A DNA stretch of 64,000 nt from positions 434,001 to 498,000 of the forward strand of contig JAQEWB010000001.1 in the NCBI GenBank assembly GCA_027694045.1. The letters are read 5' to 3'. The position numbers and the translations under genes are program-made. The notes under the pieces were generated by a model that was not told the origin of the DNA, ran no database searches, and worked only from the letters and a program-made list of their open reading frames with translations. The DNA comes from Bacillaceae bacterium OF18-1A (GTDB lineage: Bacteria; Bacillota; Bacilli; Bacillales; Bacillaceae_G). This document shows, one piece after another, positions 46,155 through 54,881 of the stretch; within the stretch, counting starts at the first letter, position 1; each line of letters starts with the position of its first letter.

Positions 46155-47006
46155 TTACATTACATATTTATATAACGCATGTGCAACACCGTGTTCTTCA
46201 TTTGTTAACGTTTCGTATTGACACATCGCTTTTATTTCTTCAACCGCATTTCCCATTGCAATTGATATATTTGCCTTCTCCATCATTGAAACATCGTTTA
46301 AGCCATCACCTATTGCGACAGTATTTTCAAATGGAATACTAAGATGTTCTGCTAAAGTATATAATCCTTTTCCTTTTTGAGCATCTTGATGATTAATCTC
46401 TAAATTATGCCAGTATGAAGATGTAATTGCTAGATCAGTATTATGCAGAAACTTTTCTTTTAATTTTTTTAATTTCTCTATGTCATAAGAAAACGGTAAT
46501 AGTTTGTGCACATGTATATCAGTTTCTACAATTGGTTTACAACTTTCCGCACTATGAAATGCAGTATGCTCAAGGTATAATGCTGCGATTGTTTCCAATT
46601 CTTTTAAATCAACATTTTCATTGGACTTCTTCACATTCTCAATTTCAACACGAACACTTTCCACACCATATGCAGGAACGTATACACCTTTATCTGTATA
46701 CAGTTGATAATACAAACCATTCTCTTCAAGGTACTCTACAATCTCTAATGCCTGCTTATTTTGAATTGGATATCTCTTCATCATTTTCTTATTTTTATAA
46801 ATAAGTGCACCATTTTCTGCAATAATCGGACACTCAAGATTAACTTCTAATAATAATTTTTCAATATCAACAATAGAACGACCTGTACAAATTGCTACGA
46901 CATGGCCAGCTTCCTGACATTTTCGGATTGCTTCAGCATTCTCTTTACTAATCACTTTATTCCCAGAAAGAAGAGTTCCATCTAAATCAATTGCGATTAA
47001 TTTCAT
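46155..47006 (-). CDS. Cof-type HAD-superfamily sugar-phosphate phosphatase
   Basis: 283 residues. HAD motif I DLDGTLL at residues 7-13, motif II CTGRS, Lys in HQDAQKGKGL and motif IV GDGLNDVSMM near 238, with a C2B cap between. Cof/YidA-type enzymes dephosphorylate sugar phosphates or similar metabolites. The region before the start folds into a nested inverted repeat (47033-47080). Confidence 0.9.
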   Translation of the reverse strand: MKLIAIDLDGTLLSGNKVISKENAEAIRKCQEAGHVVAICTGRSIVDIEKLLLEVNLECPIIAENGALIYKNKKMMKRYPIQNKQALEIVEYLEENGLYYQLYTDKGVYVPAYGVESVRVEIENVKKSNENVDLKELETIAALYLEHTAFHSAESCKPIVETDIHVHKLLPFSYDIEKLKKLKEKFLHNTDLAITSSYWHNLEINHQDAQKGKGLYTLAEHLSIPFENTVAIGDGLNDVSMMEKANISIAMGNAVEEIKAMCQYETLTNEEHGVAHALYKYVM

Positions 47007-47032
47007 TATTTCTTCACCACTTTCTATAAATA

Positions 47033-47080
47033 CACGAGCTCTACTTAAATTCGAGGTATCGTTTTCATACCGATCTCGTG
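47033..47080. repeat. nested inverted repeats in the HAD gene leader
   Basis: CACGAG (47033-47038) pairs with CTCGTG (47075-47080), and inside it GGTAT (47055-47059) pairs with ATACC (47067-47071). Could be an operator or a leader structure. No class recognised. Confidence 0.35.
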
Positions 47081-47183
47081 AAGTACTTCTTATTTATAAT
47101 TTATGAAAAGCGTTTCAGGTCAAGAAATAATTTTAAAAAATATGAATGAAAATGAGATTTATTATCAATACTATGATTAATAA

Positions 47184-47212
47184 AAGGGCAACCACGATTC
47201 GGCTACCCTTCA
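47184..47212 (-). terminator. terminator after the DUF1540 gene
   Basis: AAGGGTAGCC/GGTTGCCCTT stem (two G-U pairs) followed by TTTTATT on the minus strand. Confidence 0.7.
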
Positions 47213-47217
47213 AAAGT

Positions 47218-47373
47218 TTATACTTCTGGATCAAAAGTTTTACAATCTGTTTCTTCCGTTGTAGATGCTTGTTTTCCTTTATGACTCACCACATAAATTG
47301 CATCTGCACTACATTTATTTCCGTTACTCCAAAATTTACAGTTGTTCACTTCACATAATACATCTTGTGCCAT
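47218..47373 (-). CDS. DUF1540 domain protein (small Cys-rich)
   Basis: 51 residues with four cysteines in the DUF1540 spacing: LCEVNNCKFWSNGNKCSADA and TDCKTFDP. The Cys pattern suggests a small metal-binding module; the family is common in spore formers and unexplained. GGAGGTG 7 bp before the ATG decides the start. Own terminator. Confidence 0.88.
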   Translation of the reverse strand: MAQDVLCEVNNCKFWSNGNKCSADAIYVVSHKGKQASTTEETDCKTFDPEV

Positions 47374-47476
47374 AGTATCACACCTCCTTGTTCTTTTATC
47401 ATTAACAAAATTCGGAGGTATGATACTCTTTGAGATGCATTTTACTATAATTTCTAATTAGAAATAAATTTTCAAT

Positions 47477-48751
47477 TTAATGTTCGTGTTGTATTACACC
47501 ACTTTTATCATTACTAGTTGTAACAACCGGTTTTAAATGATAAATCGGTAAAATAAATAATGCCCCAATAATAAATAATAAAGCCGTACTGTCGTACATC
47601 GTACTTAATGAAAACATCTCTTTCAATGAACCAGCTATACTCATCGTTATTACCATGGATCCTGTAAATAGCGGACTTAAAATACCGTTTACTCGACCGA
47701 TAAAATCGGTATCACTATTTTGAATAATAAGTGTGTTAATACCAATTTGGATACAAGGAAGAGCTAACCCACTAAAAAGCTGTGCTATAAGTGTCACCCA
47801 TAAGTTGGTTGAGTAGCCTATTATGCCAATTCCAATTGCCTGACCTAACATACCGACAATTAACATCTTTTGAGGAGCAACGTTTTTCGCAAACATCATC
47901 GCTAAAGCACCGCCGACAATCATCCCTGCACCATTTACTGTTAATAACCATTGCAAACTTTCTTTTGCCAATCCTAATTGTTCTGTCACAATAAATATTC
48001 CAAGTGGCTGGATTAACCCTATGCCAAGTCCAGCTGCCATAAAACATAATCCAAGCAAAGTTAATGCTTTTTTCTTTTTTACATATTTAATACCATCAAG
48101 CATTTCCTGTAAAAGTGTGATGTCTTTTTTCTCTGCTTCGTTTTCAAGATCTTTCGGAAGAAATAATAATACAACCGCAGCAAGCAAAAAAGCGATACCT
48201 GTCATAATGATTGAAATATAGATTCCAAAGCTATGAAAGATAAATGTTCCAAGAATCGGCCCGAGCACCATAAATATTGCAAATATCGTTTGATATATAG
48301 ACATCGCTAATTGAATTTGTTCTGCCGATAAATGCTGCTTAAATAGTTTCATTCCGGACGGTTGAGAAAATTGTGAAAGTATCGCAGAAATGAGCGTCAC
48401 AAAAAATACAATTTTCCACGTTCCAAACATAAGGGTAATTAACACAGCGAATACTGAAATCGAGCTTAACGTTTCACACCATATCATTGTCTTCCTTGGC
48501 TTCCACCTATCAGCAAAAGTTCCACCAATGAAAGAAAAAATAAAAATCGGGGCGAATTCAGCAACTGAAATCATAGAAATAGCAAAAGCATCACCTTTCG
48601 TCATTTCCATTACATACAGTAATACTGCAAAGTTTCGAACCCATATTCCAATTTGTAAAAATAATGCTGATGCGAGAATTCCTTGCACAAATCGATTTTT
48701 CAATACTTGTGATACCCCATGATTTTGTTTCATTTCTGCACTTGTCGACAT
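47477..48751 (-). CDS. MFS transporter (MFS_3, exporter-like)
   Basis: 424 residues, 12 helices. GGTFADRWKPRKTM is the TM2-TM3 loop and the LFSGLALPCIQIGIN region near TM10 is typical of EntS/macrolide-exporter-like carriers. Drug or siderophore export is possible; substrate unknown. The ATG at 48751 is 6 bp after AGGAGGC, a site that can be paired away by an upstream complementary segment (see the hairpin entry). Confidence 0.85.
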   Translation of the reverse strand: MSTSAEMKQNHGVSQVLKNRFVQGILASALFLQIGIWVRNFAVLLYVMEMTKGDAFAISMISVAEFAPIFIFSFIGGTFADRWKPRKTMIWCETLSSISVFAVLITLMFGTWKIVFFVTLISAILSQFSQPSGMKLFKQHLSAEQIQLAMSIYQTIFAIFMVLGPILGTFIFHSFGIYISIIMTGIAFLLAAVVLLFLPKDLENEAEKKDITLLQEMLDGIKYVKKKKALTLLGLCFMAAGLGIGLIQPLGIFIVTEQLGLAKESLQWLLTVNGAGMIVGGALAMMFAKNVAPQKMLIVGMLGQAIGIGIIGYSTNLWVTLIAQLFSGLALPCIQIGINTLIIQNSDTDFIGRVNGILSPLFTGSMVITMSIAGSLKEMFSLSTMYDSTALLFIIGALFILPIYHLKPVVTTSNDKSGVIQHEH

Positions 48752-48757
48752 AGAAAA

Positions 48758-48787
48758 GCCTCCTATTTCATGTTCTGAACAGGAGGC
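48758..48787 (-). promoter_or_regulatory. hairpin masking the ribosome binding site of the MFS gene
   Basis: On the transcript GCCUCCU (48787-48781) is exactly complementary to AGGAGGC (48764-48758), the Shine-Dalgarno of the ATG at 48751; loop 16 nt. Folding would block initiation. May be a translational switch, e.g. ribosome- or drug-responsive. Confidence 0.5.
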
Positions 48788-48814
48788 AGCACAAATCATA
48801 TAAAAGTCTATATA

Positions 48815-48827
48815 TTCGCAGTGCGAA
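48815..48827. promoter_or_regulatory. 13-bp palindrome, operator-like
   Basis: TTCGCAGTGCGAA has 6-bp arms about one central base, 60 bp upstream of the MFS start, next to a TATATA that could be a -10 box. Looks like a repressor site. Confidence 0.4.
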
Positions 48828-49017
48828 ATACATCCCTTTTCTATAAATGTACATACTAATCCTATTCAAAAGAATATTTCGTTTTTTAACGAAGATCTCT
48901 TACAAATAGAATTAGTTGATCATTGGGATGTTTTCACCCTTCCATTTCAAATTTAAATAACACATACATACTCTATGAAAATCATTTATGATGTATGCAT
49001 GTCTTAATGTAACTATT

Positions 49018-50253
49018 CTAGAAAGTCAAAGGTAATTCCTTTAAAGAACGCATTAAATAATTCCCTTGCCATCTAATTTCTGCACGATTACCTTTTATTT
49101 GTAGTGCAGGCATCCGTTGAAACAGTGTAATAATAGCGATTTTTGCTTCTAACCGAGCAAGTGGAGCACCTAAACAGAAATGACTACCATGACCAAAAGC
49201 AATGTGACGATTATTTTCTCTTGTAATATCAAATATCTCTGGTTTTTCAAATACTGATTCATCACGGTTTGCGGAAGCTAATGCAATAATAATCATGTCT
49301 CCTTTTTGGATTGTTTGATCGTGGATTTGAAATGGTTCAGCCGCCCATCTTGCAGTTGTAACCTCGACTGGAGAATAATAGCGCAATCCTTCCTCAATAG
49401 CTGCGTCAATAAAGTTTGGATTATCTTTTAATAACTGTAGTTGCTCCGGATTTTCGAGAAGTGCTAATACCGTATTTGTAATTAAATTCACCGTCGTCTC
49501 ATGTCCCGCTACGATTAGCAACATTATCATTGAATATAGTTCCGGAGCGCTAAGTTTATGCCCTTCACTTTCCGCAAGTATTAAGGCACTCACCAAGTCT
49601 TCTTTTGGCTCTTTTCGTTTTACATCAACTAAATATTGAAGATATGTAATAAACTCAGATAGTTGCATTTCAGTTTCTTTTATTTCCTCTGGCGTTTCTG
49701 GAGAAGCAATGACAGCATGAGACCAAATTCTAAATTTAGCTTGATCTTCTTTTGGAATACCCAGCATTTCACTTATTACAATAATCGGCAAAGGAAATGA
49801 ATAGTCATCAACAAGATTTAATGAACCTTTTTGCTTGATATCATTTAACAGATCATCTGCAACATCCTGAATCCTTCCTTGCAATTGCGTAATCATCTTC
49901 GGTGTAAAAGCTTTTTGTACGAGTGATCGTAAGCGATTATGATTAGGTGGATCTGAATTTAACATATGTGTTGTTAAATGGTCACCATTATCAATAGAAA
50001 GAAACATGTTCATAGTGTCTTGAGAAAACACATTGGTCGGATCTTTTTTTAAGCGATTATCTTTTAAAAGTGGCAGAGCATCTTCATATCTTGTAATAAG
50101 CCATTCTTTCCCCATCTCTACTTGATTCACAAATAATATAGGCTGCATTTTTCGCGATTCTTTATAAATGTCATACGCATCTTCTTTAAATTGAGCAGAT
50201 GATAAATTAATGCCATCCTCTATTTTTCGGCCAACTTTATTTTTCATTGACAT
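49018..50253 (-). CDS. cytochrome P450 (CYP107-like)
   Basis: 411 residues, soluble. Haem ligand Cys360 in FGHGSHFCLGAPLAR, I-helix AGHETT at 249-254, and ExxR as EGLR at 288-291. These are as in Bacillus CYP107 enzymes such as BioI- or PksS-type hydroxylases. No redox partner or biosynthetic gene is adjacent, so the substrate is unknown. AGGA stands 8 bp before the ATG. Confidence 0.92.
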   Translation of the reverse strand: MSMKNKVGRKIEDGINLSSAQFKEDAYDIYKESRKMQPILFVNQVEMGKEWLITRYEDALPLLKDNRLKKDPTNVFSQDTMNMFLSIDNGDHLTTHMLNSDPPNHNRLRSLVQKAFTPKMITQLQGRIQDVADDLLNDIKQKGSLNLVDDYSFPLPIIVISEMLGIPKEDQAKFRIWSHAVIASPETPEEIKETEMQLSEFITYLQYLVDVKRKEPKEDLVSALILAESEGHKLSAPELYSMIMLLIVAGHETTVNLITNTVLALLENPEQLQLLKDNPNFIDAAIEEGLRYYSPVEVTTARWAAEPFQIHDQTIQKGDMIIIALASANRDESVFEKPEIFDITRENNRHIAFGHGSHFCLGAPLARLEAKIAIITLFQRMPALQIKGNRAEIRWQGNYLMRSLKELPLTF

Positions 50254-50375
50254 TGCATGTCCTCACTCTCAATTTTTTTTGAAAACCAACCCAACATTTG
50301 CATTATACCCCAATAAAAATATGAAAATTGTAAATTTTTAATCAAAATCTTACTTCTTATATTGAAAAACAAAAA

Positions 50376-50407
50376 AATGAGAGAGTAAAATCATTCTACT
50401 CCCTCAC
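50376..50407 (-). terminator. terminator after the coat-like gene
   Basis: GAGGGAGTA/TTACTCTCTC hairpin followed by T7 on the minus strand. Confidence 0.7.
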
Positions 50408-50413
50408 TCTTCT

Positions 50414-50818
50414 TTAAGCAAAGCACATAAAATTACTAATTTGTTGATAACGATAACTTACTTTACGACGGCGACCACCTTGCCAAGTGTACCCTGAAAC
50501 CCCATTTCTTCTAACTTCAGTCGGAAAGAACCATAAATCTCTTCCGAAAGGTCCTGAGCGATGCAAACGCAAATATCCCCATCTTCCCAAACAGTTACAC
50601 ATCCATGATTTCATATTGCCCGCTTGTGCTGGAGAAGCAAATGTAGACGGTAGCGACGGAGCTTGTGACGGTGGTGGTGACGTTGGAGCATCTTCCGCAT
50701 CATCGGGTCTATAATCTTCTGGTTCCATATCCCTCACTTCATTTCTAGATTCATAACTGTATTGCTGTGGATTATAATACATTGGTTGATCGTATGGATA
50801 ATTTTGCTGGTTATACAT
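50414..50818 (-). CDS. Tyr/Gln/Pro-rich, spore-coat-like protein
   Basis: 134 residues. The first 55 residues are Tyr/Gln/Asn/Pro-rich (MYNQQNYPYDQPMYYNPQQY), then an acidic part and a Pro/Ser linker, then a basic, Trp/Arg/Tyr-rich C-terminal domain (SWMCNCLGRWGYLRLHRSGP ... KVSYRYQQISNF). This composition resembles coat or exosporium proteins, but I know no named family. AAGGTGA precedes the ATG. Single gene. Confidence 0.5.
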   Translation of the reverse strand: MYNQQNYPYDQPMYYNPQQYSYESRNEVRDMEPEDYRPDDAEDAPTSPPPSQAPSLPSTFASPAQAGNMKSWMCNCLGRWGYLRLHRSGPFGRDLWFFPTEVRRNGVSGYTWQGGRRRKVSYRYQQISNFMCFA

Positions 50819-51140
50819 AATAACAAATCACCTTCTTTTCATTCATTACCTTTAACATTCATATGTGATATGCCCTCTATAGGAAGCTTATGTATCGCCT
50901 AAATTTAACTAAAAAATAAAGCTCGTATTTAAAAATACGAGCTTTTTCATAAAAGGAATAGATGTATTATTTTCTTAACTTCACACTATAAAAGCGCATT
51001 TCATCTAGTGAACCTACAAATTCAAATACTTCTTGTTTAATTAATTCCTTTCAGTGCAAGTATTTAAACGGTTTATCTTTAGTATGAATGGGTGAAATTT
51101 GCTGCATTTTTTCAATTGCAAATTATTTATAGAGTATTCA
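50819..51140. other. intergenic region with a terminator and a short degenerate coding scrap
   Basis: AAAGCTCGTATTT/AAATACGAGCTTT with T run at about 50918-50950 is a clear terminator for the membrane gene on the minus strand. Between 50970 and 51055 a minus-strand frame reads EVFEFVGSLDEMRFYSVKL and stops without a start. It may be the tail of a lost gene. Confidence 0.45.
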
Positions 51141-51905
51141 TTACGCATTATACCTATTCTTTCTACGTTCCATCCTTGTTTGTCCTTGAACAGTATCCTC
51201 TTTGTATTGATCTATTTCCTCTTTCATTTCATAAGTTACAGCTGGTTCTTCGTAATTATGCTTATGGACTCCTTCTGGATTTTTACGTTTAGACGTCTTT
51301 CTCCCAAACTTAAATAATTTCATTTTTAATTTTGGTAATCTTGGAAGACGGACATTAAATGATAGCCTTTTGCGTTTCTTTTTTTGTTGAAATAGATTTG
51401 TATTCTCTTTATTATCTTTCTCTTTGCGGTGTATTAACATCGCAAGTAATCCCCCTAAGATAAGACCTCCAATTAAAAATAGAAGATATACATATTGACT
51501 TGTCATTAAGCTCGTCATGCGTTCAAGTATAACTAACGACTGTACTTCTTTTATATCCCATAGTAAAGCGCCCCATAATGAGAATAAGCCCAAAGTAAGC
51601 CCATATGTACGAAAACGGAATAAACACGGAATTAACGCGATACAAGCGGCGATTTTTGCATTCGAAATTATTGAACTTGTTGATATATCCTGGTTCCAAA
51701 TGATTAACAATAGTGTTATAAATGGTGCATACGCTATCCAACTACATATACGTGAATATATCTTTTTCGCAAAATAACTACCGAAACTAGTAAAAAATAA
51801 TAGTCCTCCAATATATAATGACTGTTCTAGTGGGATTTGCTTTATAATTCCTGCAATTGGAAAGAGGGCGCTCAGTAGCATTAATAGCACATCTAATTTC
51901 TTCAC
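51141..51905 (-). CDS. membrane protein with six helices and a basic cytoplasmic tail
   Basis: 254 residues from a GTG with AAAGGA upstream. Hydrophobic helices at about 5-20, 29-45, 53-70, 82-95, 101-115 and 134-155. The tail is strongly basic (KKKRKRLSFNVRLPRLPKLK near 177) and then acidic (YEMKEEIDQYKEDT). I recognise no family. The basic tail suggests contact with nucleic acid or phospholipid. Confidence 0.65.
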   Translation of the reverse strand: MKKLDVLLMLLSALFPIAGIIKQIPLEQSLYIGGLLFFTSFGSYFAKKIYSRICSWIAYAPFITLLLIIWNQDISTSSIISNAKIAACIALIPCLFRFRTYGLTLGLFSLWGALLWDIKEVQSLVILERMTSLMTSQYVYLLFLIGGLILGGLLAMLIHRKEKDNKENTNLFQQKKKRKRLSFNVRLPRLPKLKMKLFKFGRKTSKRKNPEGVHKHNYEEPAVTYEMKEEIDQYKEDTVQGQTRMERRKNRYNA

Positions 51906-52092
51906 AATTCCCCATTCCTTTCAAATTACTTTTCATATGATATAGTTTTTATATTTCTAAAAATCATCTTAATCCTGTATGTAAATAAAGTAAATATGAA
52001 AAAGAAAAGATACATGACAAAGGGTAACCTTATTTACATGAAAAAATGACAAATCCTGATCAATATAATGAGCAGGATTTGTTTGCAATTAT

Positions 52093-54504
52093 TTAAAGTA
52101 GAATGATTTCATCTTTATTTTTTAACTTCATTACATCTATATCTAATTCATCATCGAATTCTTTCAATTCTCTCGCATCTATATCAGTGATGTAACTCTT
52201 TAATAATTTAGCCATATGCATAGAATATGGCATGTGTACATTTTTTTCTGCAAGCATGCTAGAATTGCAGCACATATAATGCAGCATTTTAGCGATACAA
52301 TCCCTTTCTACAGGATGTACACCTAACGGTAGTATTTCAATCATACATTGTCGCAACGTTTCGCTACCATTTAATGCGTATTCACCAAAGCTATAATACA
52401 TTCCTTGCTGATCGACATATAAACCAGTTCCATCCGTAACATCCTCACGTTCTATCACAGTATAGCTTGGCACATCAAAAGTTGTATTTATTCTTATGAC
52501 GTTTAAATTAGGAACTGTTAACATATCCGAAATATTTTCAGGTAAAGTATTTATATCAATTTTTTCATTTTGTAACTCTTTTATCCAATGCTGTCTCATA
52601 TTCGCATCTACAATGAAATAAACTTGTTCATTCTGTTCTTTCGCACACTGTAAAATTTCCATTAATGTTTCAAAAATAAATTGTTTAAACAGTTGACCCA
52701 TATCATTTCTTTTTGATGGTTGCGGTAAAAAAAGATTATATTTATTTATGTTTAATAATACATTATCAATCGGTTTCCACTCTATATCTCCATACAATTT
52801 ATATGAAATTTCTCTACCTTTTATTTTCGAAAAAACAGGTAAGAAATCGACTTTCGAAATTTGTTCAATCGATAAATTAATATATATACAAGGTACATTT
52901 ATCTTATTCCAACTACGTTTCAAAAACCCTTTTTGTTCCAATAAATGTAAAATGCTATTTACAATAACTTCATAAGATACGCTTTGACCTATCAATAAAT
53001 TAATAAATGCTGAAATGCGTTTTGTTCGTGCAAATCCTTCACGAATGATTTGTTTTGGATCAATCTTCTCACGCCCGTCACAACCTTTCATTGCAATCAA
53101 TGCCAGTGTCGTATCACTTCGATCACCCGCAGTAGCATGAACAGCTGTCACAACATCATCTACTAAATTCATTTTATATTTCTGACAATATTGCATTTTA
53201 TATGGGTTTTGTAACACCTTTTCAAGGTTAAAATTCACTACCTTTAACAATACTGGAGAATCTGTATTTAAAACATAAAAAGCTTCACTAATTTTAGCTA
53301 AAACAATTTCACTATCAAATAATGCTTCTTCTATTTCTAGTGGTAAATTTTCAGACCATACCTCTAACGTAATCGTTTCTAATCCTTTCGGTGCAAATAA
53401 AGGGAAACATGTATTTACATGACTTGTTACAACCTTTTTACATTCTGGAAGTAATGAGAAATAAGGAAATTCTCTTTGAAATTCTTTAAACAGATACTCC
53501 CGCTCCTCTGCTTTTATGCCACGCTTTATTTTAGTACCTTGAACTTTATATACTCTCTCATTATATGGAAGTAGTACCCTTCTATTCGTACCAACGATAT
53601 AATCTTTCGGATATTGAAGAACATGGTCTAACTCTACTTCTCCACCTATATGAAAGCTATCTTTTAAATTTCTAAATAGCTTAATCCATTTCATGCCGTT
53701 TGTTGCTTGTTGTACTTTTAGTTTTACAAATCGCAGTTTTTTATTATTTAAAGTAAAATCTGGAGGAGAAATCAATATGACGCCCCGTTTGCGTCTCCAA
53801 AGTAAAGAAATATCTGGATGATTATAATCTTGGTAGAACCTCCGAATACCTATTGAAACATTTAATAATGGAATATTCTCTCCTCCGCGAGTTATACATT
53901 CAAATCGATATACAAAAGCAAAAAAATCTTTTGTTTTTTCATCTTTAATCGGTTCTGACATGGCTTCACAAACATTTTTGGCTCTAAGCGGAGAAAAATA
54001 AATTTTTTCTTCATTTGTATTTTCTAATTGTATAGGGCGTTCACAAAAAATATGTGAGATTAAAGCAGGCACCCACTTAAAATAAGTTTCATTATCATGT
54101 AATACTGGCAAATTAGAAATCAAATCGTAATGCCATTCATATTTTGGTAATTCTATTAATTGATTCGGTTTCCAATCATGAATAACTTCATACCAACTTT
54201 GGAAAATATAAGTAAGTTGTTCTTGTATAATCGGTTCTTTTGATACGATCCATGGTGTATTTTCATTTAATACATACGGATTATGTTGAATAAATAAAAT
54301 ATCAGAAAACATATCATACAATCTTTCATTCAAGTGTTTCAACTTACTCTTTAATAAAAACGTTTTATAATGTATCTCTACAATGTCTAGCCATTCAATA
54401 GGAAAATATATAAATGATACACTTTCATTTAAAAGAGGTTCTACTATATTATTAAATGTTAATAGTTGTAATTTTTCCATATAATGAGTACCCACTTTCT
54501 TCAT
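52093..54504 (-). CDS. pPIWI_RE family protein (prokaryotic PIWI/RNase H-like, DUF3962 type), stand-alone
   Basis: 803 residues. Family landmarks: the N-terminal half with FSPLRAKNVCEAMSEP and ISLLWRRKRGVILISPP; the MID-like middle with KKVVTSHVNTCFPLF; then KQIIREGFARTKRISAFINL preceding the RNase H-like domain; QVYFIVDANMRQHWIKELQN; GTGLYVDQQGMYYSFGE; and the terminal GVHPVERDC ... MPYSMHMAKLLKSYI. These follow the order in pPIWI_RE proteins, named for conserved Arg and Glu residues and predicted to act in defence against foreign nucleic acid. Usual partners (a restriction endonuclease-like protein and a DinG-type helicase) are absent. ATG 54480 is an alternative start; neither has a strong binding site. 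Confidence 0.8.
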   Translation of the reverse strand: MKKVGTHYMEKLQLLTFNNIVEPLLNESVSFIYFPIEWLDIVEIHYKTFLLKSKLKHLNERLYDMFSDILFIQHNPYVLNENTPWIVSKEPIIQEQLTYIFQSWYEVIHDWKPNQLIELPKYEWHYDLISNLPVLHDNETYFKWVPALISHIFCERPIQLENTNEEKIYFSPLRAKNVCEAMSEPIKDEKTKDFFAFVYRFECITRGGENIPLLNVSIGIRRFYQDYNHPDISLLWRRKRGVILISPPDFTLNNKKLRFVKLKVQQATNGMKWIKLFRNLKDSFHIGGEVELDHVLQYPKDYIVGTNRRVLLPYNERVYKVQGTKIKRGIKAEEREYLFKEFQREFPYFSLLPECKKVVTSHVNTCFPLFAPKGLETITLEVWSENLPLEIEEALFDSEIVLAKISEAFYVLNTDSPVLLKVVNFNLEKVLQNPYKMQYCQKYKMNLVDDVVTAVHATAGDRSDTTLALIAMKGCDGREKIDPKQIIREGFARTKRISAFINLLIGQSVSYEVIVNSILHLLEQKGFLKRSWNKINVPCIYINLSIEQISKVDFLPVFSKIKGREISYKLYGDIEWKPIDNVLLNINKYNLFLPQPSKRNDMGQLFKQFIFETLMEILQCAKEQNEQVYFIVDANMRQHWIKELQNEKIDINTLPENISDMLTVPNLNVIRINTTFDVPSYTVIEREDVTDGTGLYVDQQGMYYSFGEYALNGSETLRQCMIEILPLGVHPVERDCIAKMLHYMCCNSSMLAEKNVHMPYSMHMAKLLKSYITDIDARELKEFDDELDIDVMKLKNKDEIILL

Positions 54505-54721
54505 TTAAATTTAGTTATCTAAAAAATATTCATTTCTATAAATTTAAATAATATGATATAAATGAAATTCTAATGAAAGCAGTAATGGCTTATACTCTAC
54601 ATTTTATTACATAATGCATATATATCCCCCCTAGACCTTATTAATTCTTTATATTTAAATTATATAATATAAAGTGAGTATTGTATTTACAATTTACGAA
54701 AACTTTACAAAAAAATATGTA
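54505..54721. other. promoter region of the pPIWI_RE gene
   Basis: AT-rich, no gene. Ends at the terminator of the adjacent structured transcript. Confidence 0.4.
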
Positions 54722-54750
54722 AAAAGAGATATTATCTATACCTCTTTGTA
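54722..54750 (-). terminator. rho-independent terminator downstream of the tenA region
   Basis: AAAGAGGTAT/ATATCTCTTT hairpin followed by TTTTTAC on the minus strand. Confidence 0.65.
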
Positions 54751-54773
54751 GCAACTTCTTTACCTCGATATTT

Positions 54774-54868
54774 GCGGACAGTAAGCCTCCCCCACCTCAA
54801 AATTAGGCGAATGCATGGGGGGACAACTATCCGTAAAAGCCTAATTAGTAGGGATGAAGATCCCCCAA
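54774..54868. ncRNA. GC-rich structured element, candidate non-coding RNA or mobile-element remnant
   Basis: In an AT-rich gap, about 95 bp hold nested complements: CGGAcAGT/ACTaTCCG at the ends, CCCCCA/TGGGGG inside, AATTAGGC against GCCTAATT (which would form a pseudoknot across the first hairpin), and GGGAT/ATCCC. A terminator follows at 54722 on the minus strand, so transcription from tenA direction is likely. I match it to no known RNA family. Confidence 0.45.
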
Positions 54869-54881
54869 TTAAAGTTTCACT

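Noticed and set aside
50970..51055. Minus-strand scrap EVFEFVGSLDEMRFYSVKL as a gene relic
   Set aside because: Too short to assign to a family; kept only as a note in the intergenic entry.
54774..54868. Second copy of the IS605 right end
   Set aside because: Shares only a short GGATAGTTG string with the end of the TnpB element; hairpins differ, so identity as an IS end is not supported.
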